Shown piece by piece: positions 6,507-10,087 of a DNA stretch of 10,087 bases (position 1 is its first letter; every line of letters starts with the position of its first letter). The stretch comes from Planctomycetota bacterium (GTDB lineage Bacteria > Planctomycetota > JAJSAM01): assembly GCA_029932425.1 (NCBI GenBank), contig JAOZQC010000002.1, positions 1 through 10,087 on the forward strand. The letters are read 5' to 3'. The position numbers and the translations under genes were made by a program. The notes under the pieces are model-generated. The model was not told where the DNA came from. It did not search any database and saw only the letters and a program-made list of their open reading frames with translations.

Positions 6507-7532
6507 ATGAGAACGCATCCGCTCCTCCGGCTCCTCCCCGCCCTCCTCCTCCTCGCCGCCTGCTCGCCCCCGGACGTGGTGATCTACTGCTCCCTGGACC
6601 AGCCCCACTCGGAGCCGATCCTCGCCGCCTTCGAGAAGGAGACCGGCCTCGATCTCGAGGTCCACTACGACCAGGAGGCCAACAAGACGGTGGGCCAGAT
6701 CTCCCGGATCGTGGCGGAGCGGGACAACCCCAACTGCGACGTCTTCTGGAACAACGAGCTGGTCCACACCGTGCGCCTGAAACGGGCCGGTCTCCTCCAG
6801 CCCTACCGGAGCCCCCAGGCGGCGGGCATCCCCCCGGCCTTCAAGGACCCCGAGGGCTACTGGACGGGCTTCGCGGCCCGGGTGCGCGTGTTCATCGTGA
6901 ACGAGAAGGTGGCGCGGAAGATCGAGCCCGACGAGTCGAAGTGGCCGAAGCGGACGGAGGACCTCCTCGACCCGAGGTGGCGGGACACCGCCGCCATCGC
7001 CAAGCCTCTCCTGGGCACCACCCTCACCCACATGGCGGTCCTCTGGTCGGCCCTCGGTCCCGACTGGGTGAAGTCCTACTGGAGGGGGCTCGCGGACAAC
7101 GACATCCACGTGGCCTCCGGCAACGCGAGCGTCATGGAATCCGTTTCCGGGGGGAGCTTCGCAGTGGGGTTCACGGACACCGACGACTTCCAGAAGGCGG
7201 CGAACCGGGGCGATCCCGTGCGGCGGGTGTTCCCCGATCAGGACCCGGAGGGGAGGATCCGCGGGGCCCTGCTCATTCCCAACACCGTCTGCCTGATCCG
7301 GGGGGCCCGCCACCCGGAGGCGGCGAAGCGGCTCATCGACTGGATCCTCCGGCCCGAGACGGAGGAGATCCTGGCGAGGGGTTCCTCGGCGCAGATCCCC
7401 CTGCACCCGGGAGTGCCCCACCCCTCCCACGTGAAGACGCCGGAGGAGATCCTCACCATGAAGGTGGACTGGGAGAAGGCGGCGGAGGCGGTGAAGCCGG
7501 CGTCGGACTGGCTCCGCGGTTTCCTCCGGTAG
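6507..7532 (+). CDS. Substrate-binding lipoprotein, iron(III)/FbpA-like family
   Basis: The 341-residue product has a lipoprotein signal with lipobox LAAC (C19), so it should be lipid-anchored in the periplasm. The mature start, VVIYCSLDQPHSEPILAAFEKETG, is the classic opening of iron(III)/solute-binding proteins of the FbpA type. Later family features include SRIVAERDNPNCDVFWNNE and the C-lobe segment RHPEAAKRLIDWILRPETEEILA. Length fits the family. In FbpA a Tyr-Tyr pair in the second lobe binds ferric iron; at what I take to be the equivalent place this protein reads FTDTDD (222-227), so the ligand may not be ferric iron. No permease or ATPase gene follows: the next gene is on the opposite strand 6 bp away. 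The neighbouring receptor and TonB suggest a shared uptake role. Family is confident, ligand unknown. Confidence 0.88.
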   Translation: MRTHPLLRLLPALLLLAACSPPDVVIYCSLDQPHSEPILAAFEKETGLDLEVHYDQEANKTVGQISRIVAERDNPNCDVFWNNELVHTVRLKRAGLLQPYRSPQAAGIPPAFKDPEGYWTGFAARVRVFIVNEKVARKIEPDESKWPKRTEDLLDPRWRDTAAIAKPLLGTTLTHMAVLWSALGPDWVKSYWRGLADNDIHVASGNASVMESVSGGSFAVGFTDTDDFQKAANRGDPVRRVFPDQDPEGRIRGALLIPNTVCLIRGARHPEAAKRLIDWILRPETEEILARGSSAQIPLHPGVPHPSHVKTPEEILTMKVDWEKAAEAVKPASDWLRGFLR

Positions 7533-7538
7533 GGCGCC

Positions 7539-8594
7539 TCAGCGAGAGTCGAGGAGCGCCGCCAGCTCCTCCGCGGTCGCGACCGGCGCCCGGCAGGCGT
7601 AGTTCTCGCAGACATGGGCCGCCACCGACCCGCCGGGGGGAGGCTGGTTCGCGAGGAAGGGGACGAGGGCGTGGGCCCGAGCCCGCTCCTCGCCCGCCGG
7701 GTTCCAGGCGACGACGGTGCGGGGCAGGAAGCGGGAACGCAGCACCCCCGCCAGCCCTCCCCGCCGCATGTGCGTGAGGGTCTCTTCCACCATCCGCAGC
7801 GTGTCGCCGTCGCCGGTGCGGAGGTGGGATCGGAGCAGGAAGGACAGGGCGTGGAAACGGGGGAACTTGGGGGCGGTGTCGAAGCCTCCGTGCACGGCGT
7901 CGAAGCGCGCCGCGAAGTCGCGCGCCGCAGCCTGCAGGGTCTTCGCCGAGACCCCCGTCCGCTCCCCCGTGGATCCGATCCCCGCGAGGCCGCCCGTGAG
8001 CCGCTCCGCGGCGGCCAGGATCTCCGCCCGCCGGTCCCGCCAGGCGTCGCGGATGCCGAGGAGGACCCTCTTGAACCCGGGACGGCCGAAGCGATCCTCG
8101 GGGGGGAAGTAGGTCCCGCCCCAGAACGGTTTCCCCTCCGGGGTGAGGAACACGGAGAGGGGCCAGCCCCCCTGCCCGGTCATGGCCTGCACCGCCTCCC
8201 GGTAGACGTGGTCCACGCCGGGACGCTCCTCGCGATCCACCTTCACGGACACGAAGAACTCCTTCAGGATCCTCGCGATTCCGGGGTTCTCGAACGACTC
8301 CCTCTCCATGACGTGGCACCAGCGGCAGGTGAAGTACCCGATGGAGAGGAAGACGGGCTTTCCCTCCTTCTCCGCCTTGGCGAAGGCCTCCGGTCCCCAG
8401 GGGAACCGGTCCACGGGGTTGCGGGCATGGGCCAGGAGGTAGGGACTCGACTCCTCGGCCAGGCGGTTCGTGAAGCGGGGGGCGGCGTCCGGGGCCACGG
8501 GGGACTCTCCCTTCTGCTCCCCCGCGCGCCCCCCGGAACAACCCGGGACCGGCGCCGCGAGGGCGACGAGAATGAGAGTGGTAATCTTGACCAT
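7539..8594 (-). CDS. DUF255/YyaL-type thioredoxin-like lipoprotein, internally shortened
   Basis: The 351-residue product opens with a probable lipoprotein signal (PVPGC, C19; Pro at -2 is unusual). The N-terminal thioredoxin-like DUF255 domain follows (about 41-205): NRLAEESSPYLLAHARNPVD, VFLSIGYFTCRWCHVMERES with C90xxC93, and GGWPLSVFLTPEGKPFWGGTYFPP. Residues 215-280 continue as in the family (APKFPRFHALSFLLR, THMRRGG). The next residues, from about 281, match instead the extreme C-terminus of full-length members (LPRTVVAW, HVCENYACRAPV). Family proteins, including bacterial YyaL and human SPATA20, are normally about 650-790 residues and cytosolic or organellar. About 300 residues of the central alpha/alpha-barrel are therefore missing, although the frame is intact. 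The family's usual CHWC motif is CRWC here. No Shine-Dalgarno precedes ATG 8594; TATCGT lies 7 bases before it. Function is unknown; a redox role is plausible. Confidence 0.85.
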   Translation of the reverse strand: MVKITTLILVALAAPVPGCSGGRAGEQKGESPVAPDAAPRFTNRLAEESSPYLLAHARNPVDRFPWGPEAFAKAEKEGKPVFLSIGYFTCRWCHVMERESFENPGIARILKEFFVSVKVDREERPGVDHVYREAVQAMTGQGGWPLSVFLTPEGKPFWGGTYFPPEDRFGRPGFKRVLLGIRDAWRDRRAEILAAAERLTGGLAGIGSTGERTGVSAKTLQAAARDFAARFDAVHGGFDTAPKFPRFHALSFLLRSHLRTGDGDTLRMVEETLTHMRRGGLAGVLRSRFLPRTVVAWNPAGEERARAHALVPFLANQPPPGGSVAAHVCENYACRAPVATAEELAALLDSR

Positions 8595-8601
8595 GGAGTG
8601 G

Positions 8602-8607
8602 ACGATA
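8602..8607 (-). promoter_or_regulatory. Possible leaderless -10 element of the DUF255 gene
   Basis: On the minus strand TATCGT ends 7 bases before ATG 8594 and fits the TAnnnT pattern of leaderless promoters, which would place the first transcribed base at or near the start codon. No Shine-Dalgarno is present in the intervening CCACTCC's upstream context, and no clear -35 is seen. Confidence 0.4.
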
Positions 8608-8662
8608 GCGGGCCGCCCGGGAAAGCGGGCGGGAATGACGGGAAAACCCGCGGGCCGGAACC

Positions 8663-8668
8663 TATCCT
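8663..8668 (+). promoter_or_regulatory. Possible leaderless -10 element of the SDR gene
   Basis: TATCCT ends 6 bases before ATG 8675, again the TAnnnT pattern and spacing of a leaderless promoter. No Shine-Dalgarno precedes the ATG. The 80-bp divergent gap also holds an inverted repeat, CCGCCC (8613-8618) and GGGCGG (8627-8632), a possible shared operator or simply GC-rich chance. Confidence 0.4.
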
Positions 8669-8674
8669 GTCCGC

Positions 8675-9466
8675 ATGGACACGGAGAGCACGCTGGCCGG
8701 ACGCCTCGCCCTCGTGGGCGGGGCCAGCACGGGCATCGGGAGGGCCACGGCCCTGGCCCTCGCAGCCCGCGGCGCCCGGGTCGTGGTCCTCGCCCGGCGC
8801 GGAAGGGAGCTGGCCGCGGTGGCCGCGGAGATCGAGAGGCGGGGCGGGCCGCCCGCCCGGACGCTTCCCGGGGACCTCGACGATCGGCCCCGCCTCTCCG
8901 CGATCGTCTCCGGCCTCCTCCTCAAGGAGGGGCCCGTGCACATCCTCGTGCACAACACGGGGGGGCCGCCGCCCGGCCCCCTCCTCGAGGCCGGGGAGGA
9001 GGATCTCCTCCGGGCCTTCGGGCGCCACGTCCTCGCCGCCCACCTCCTGGTGCGGCTGCTCCTCCCCGGAATGGAGGCGGCCGGCTACGGGCGGATCGTG
9101 AACATCGTGTCCACCAGCGTGCGGGAGCCGATCCCCGGGCTCGGAGTGTCGAACACGATCCGCGCGGCCCTGGCGGGCTGGGCCAAGACGCTCTCCCGCG
9201 AGCTGCCGCCGGGCGTCACCGTCAACAACGTCCTTCCCGGCTACACGGACACGGACCGACTGGGTTCCCTGGCGGAGTCCGTCGCCGCCCGGACGGGCCG
9301 GCCCGCGGAGCAGGTGCGGGCCGAGTGGGCGGCCTCCGTGCCCGAGGGACGCCTGGGCCGCCCGGAGGAGGTGGCGGCGGTGGCCGCGTTCCTGGCTTCC
9401 CCCGCCGCCTCCTACGTCCGCGGCCAGAGCATCGCGGTGGACGGCGGCCGGATGCGGAGCATCTGA
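8675..9466 (+). CDS. Short-chain dehydrogenase/reductase-like protein, atypical active site
   Basis: The 263-residue product has the length and order of a classical SDR: the cofactor loop GGASTGIG (15-22, G16xxxG20xG22), an acidic DLDD after strand 4 (67-70), HNTGG (93-97) in place of NNAG, the active-site strand IVNIVSTS (141-148), PGYTDTDRL (188-196) and the C-terminal SYVRGQSIAVDGG (246-258). At the usual YxxxK pair it reads S159-N-T-I-R163, so catalytic Tyr and Lys are replaced by Ser and Arg in my alignment. A group of SDR-like proteins with this SNxxR pattern exists in bacteria; their reaction is not well established. It probably binds NAD(P)(H) in the cytoplasm. It diverges from the DUF255 gene and lacks a Shine-Dalgarno. 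Family is confident, substrate unknown. Confidence 0.9.
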   Translation: MDTESTLAGRLALVGGASTGIGRATALALAARGARVVVLARRGRELAAVAAEIERRGGPPARTLPGDLDDRPRLSAIVSGLLLKEGPVHILVHNTGGPPPGPLLEAGEEDLLRAFGRHVLAAHLLVRLLLPGMEAAGYGRIVNIVSTSVREPIPGLGVSNTIRAALAGWAKTLSRELPPGVTVNNVLPGYTDTDRLGSLAESVAARTGRPAEQVRAEWAASVPEGRLGRPEEVAAVAAFLASPAASYVRGQSIAVDGGRMRSI

Positions 9467-9479
9467 GCCCGCATCCCTC

Positions 9480-9509
9480 CCCCGGCGCGGAAATCGAAAG
9501 ACCGCGGGG
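9480..9509. terminator. Imperfect hairpin between convergent genes
   Basis: CCCC (9480-9483) plus GCGG (9487-9490) can pair with CCGC plus GGGG (9502-9509), leaving a 3-base bulge and an 11-base A-rich loop. It lies in the 53-bp gap between the converging SDR and HEAT-like genes and could end transcription in both directions. No T-run follows on either strand, so this is a weak call. Confidence 0.25.
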
Positions 9510-9519
9510 ACGGCGGCCC

Positions 9520-10087
9520 TCAGCGGATGCCCATCTTCTTGGCCTCGCGGGAGCGGGACCAGGTCTCCCACTGGATCTTCGTGTCGAAGTCCTTGCCCGT
9601 GATGTTCCGGAGAGCGGCCAGGACGTCGTCCTTGATCGCGCTCCAGATCTCCCACATGCGCTTCCAGTAGGAGGCGGGGGGGTTGGTGGGCGAGTTCGGG
9701 TTGGCGGGCTGGGGGGCCTCCACCCAGGCCACGAGCAGCCTCACCGCTTCCTTCTTCTTCAGGTCCCCGAAGTACCGCACGCACTCCTTCATGATCGCCT
9801 CGTTGGGCCGCTTCTGGAACAGCCCCTTGAGCTCGTCGAAGACGATCCGGTTGTCGAAGCGCACCCGCCGCAGGGAGGAGATGGCCACCGCGATCACCTG
9901 GCGCGACCGCTTGTTCTCCTTCGTCTTGTCCTGGACGATCCGGAAGAGGATCGGCCCCACCTTCTTGGCGGGCCCCTGGGAACCGAGCGCCCGGACGGCC
10001 ATGACCCGCACGGAGGGCGAGCGGTGGTGAGCCAGCTTCGCGAGGGGCTTCACGAACTTCTCGTTCCGGGCGGTGACCAGGTCCTCA
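9520..10087 (-). CDS. HEAT-like repeat protein, C-terminal part (runs off right edge)
   Basis: The reading frame is open to the right edge, so the N-terminus is missing. A GTG exists at 10053, but codons before it (reading EDLVTARNEKF) continue the same helical pattern, so it is probably not the start. Repeated helix pairs are visible: KPLAKLAHHRSPSVRVMAVRALGSQ is a good HEAT-like unit, and VIAVAISSLRRVRFDN and MKECVRYFGDLKKKEAVRLL look like further ones. A Pro/Asn-rich break (QPANPNSPTNPPASYWK) follows, then a final helical part ending ITGKDFDTKIQWETWSRSREAKK. This type of tail, with an ITGKDF-like motif and a Trp-rich end, is familiar from HEAT-repeat proteins in environmental high-GC bacteria. 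It is probably a protein-binding scaffold; partner and location are unknown. Confidence 0.72.
   Translation of the reverse strand, partial: EDLVTARNEKFVKPLAKLAHHRSPSVRVMAVRALGSQGPAKKVGPILFRIVQDKTKENKRSRQVIAVAISSLRRVRFDNRIVFDELKGLFQKRPNEAIMKECVRYFGDLKKKEAVRLLVAWVEAPQPANPNSPTNPPASYWKRMWEIWSAIKDDVLAALRNITGKDFDTKIQWETWSRSREAKKMGIR

Noticed and set aside
8264..9784. A 506-codon minus-strand open frame spanning the SDR gene and the start of the DUF255 gene.
   Set aside because: It crosses two well-supported genes and their promoter gap, is low in complexity and resembles no protein family.
9520..10053. GTG 10053 as the start of the HEAT-like gene.
   Set aside because: The frame stays open to the window edge, with codons that continue the helical repeat pattern, so the gene is treated as truncated by the window.

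Overview
The window is very GC-rich (about 70% or more by eye), densely packed, and comes from a bacterium with a Gram-negative envelope: it encodes a TonB-dependent outer-membrane receptor, a TonB protein and two predicted lipoproteins. Nothing identifies the phylum securely. The HEAT-repeat protein, the short zinc-ribbon protein and the leaderless-looking promoters would suit a Planctomycetota, Myxococcota, Acidobacteriota or similar high-GC lineage; this is inference.

Layout. At the left edge (1-106, minus) is the N-terminus of a zinc-ribbon protein. Diverging from it, 295-3352 is a tightly coupled operon: a periplasmic substrate-binding protein of the ABC_sub_bind (TrpX-like) family, a membrane histidine kinase and a receiver-Fis response regulator. 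Each junction is a 1-base TGATG stop/start overlap. A 187-bp intergenic region (3353-3539) holds three copies of CCGTCACC, two direct and one inverted. It is followed by a TonB-dependent receptor (3540-5717) and an energy transducer TonB (5717-6406), again joined by TGATG. After a 100-bp gap with a hairpin and a TACAAT element comes a lipoprotein of the iron(III)/FbpA-like substrate-binding family (6507-7532).

On the minus strand, ending 6 bp from that gene, is a predicted lipoprotein form of the DUF255/YyaL thioredoxin-like family (7539-8594). It appears to lack the whole central barrel domain while keeping the family's N- and C-terminal parts. Diverging from it is a short-chain dehydrogenase (8675-9466) without the usual Tyr/Lys catalytic pair. 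Both divergent genes have a TAnnnT element 6-7 bases before the ATG and no Shine-Dalgarno, so both may be leaderless. A HEAT-like protein (9520 to the right edge, minus) closes the window.

How the genes may work together. The 295-7532 block reads as one sensing and uptake module: a periplasmic binding protein could present a ligand to the kinase, the regulator could act at the repeats before the receptor gene, and the receptor with its own TonB could import the ligand across the outer membrane. Neither binding protein has an ABC permease or ATPase beside it, and no ExbB/ExbD is present. That makes a signalling role for the first binding protein more attractive than plain transport. This model is inferred from gene order and is the most interesting hypothesis in the window.
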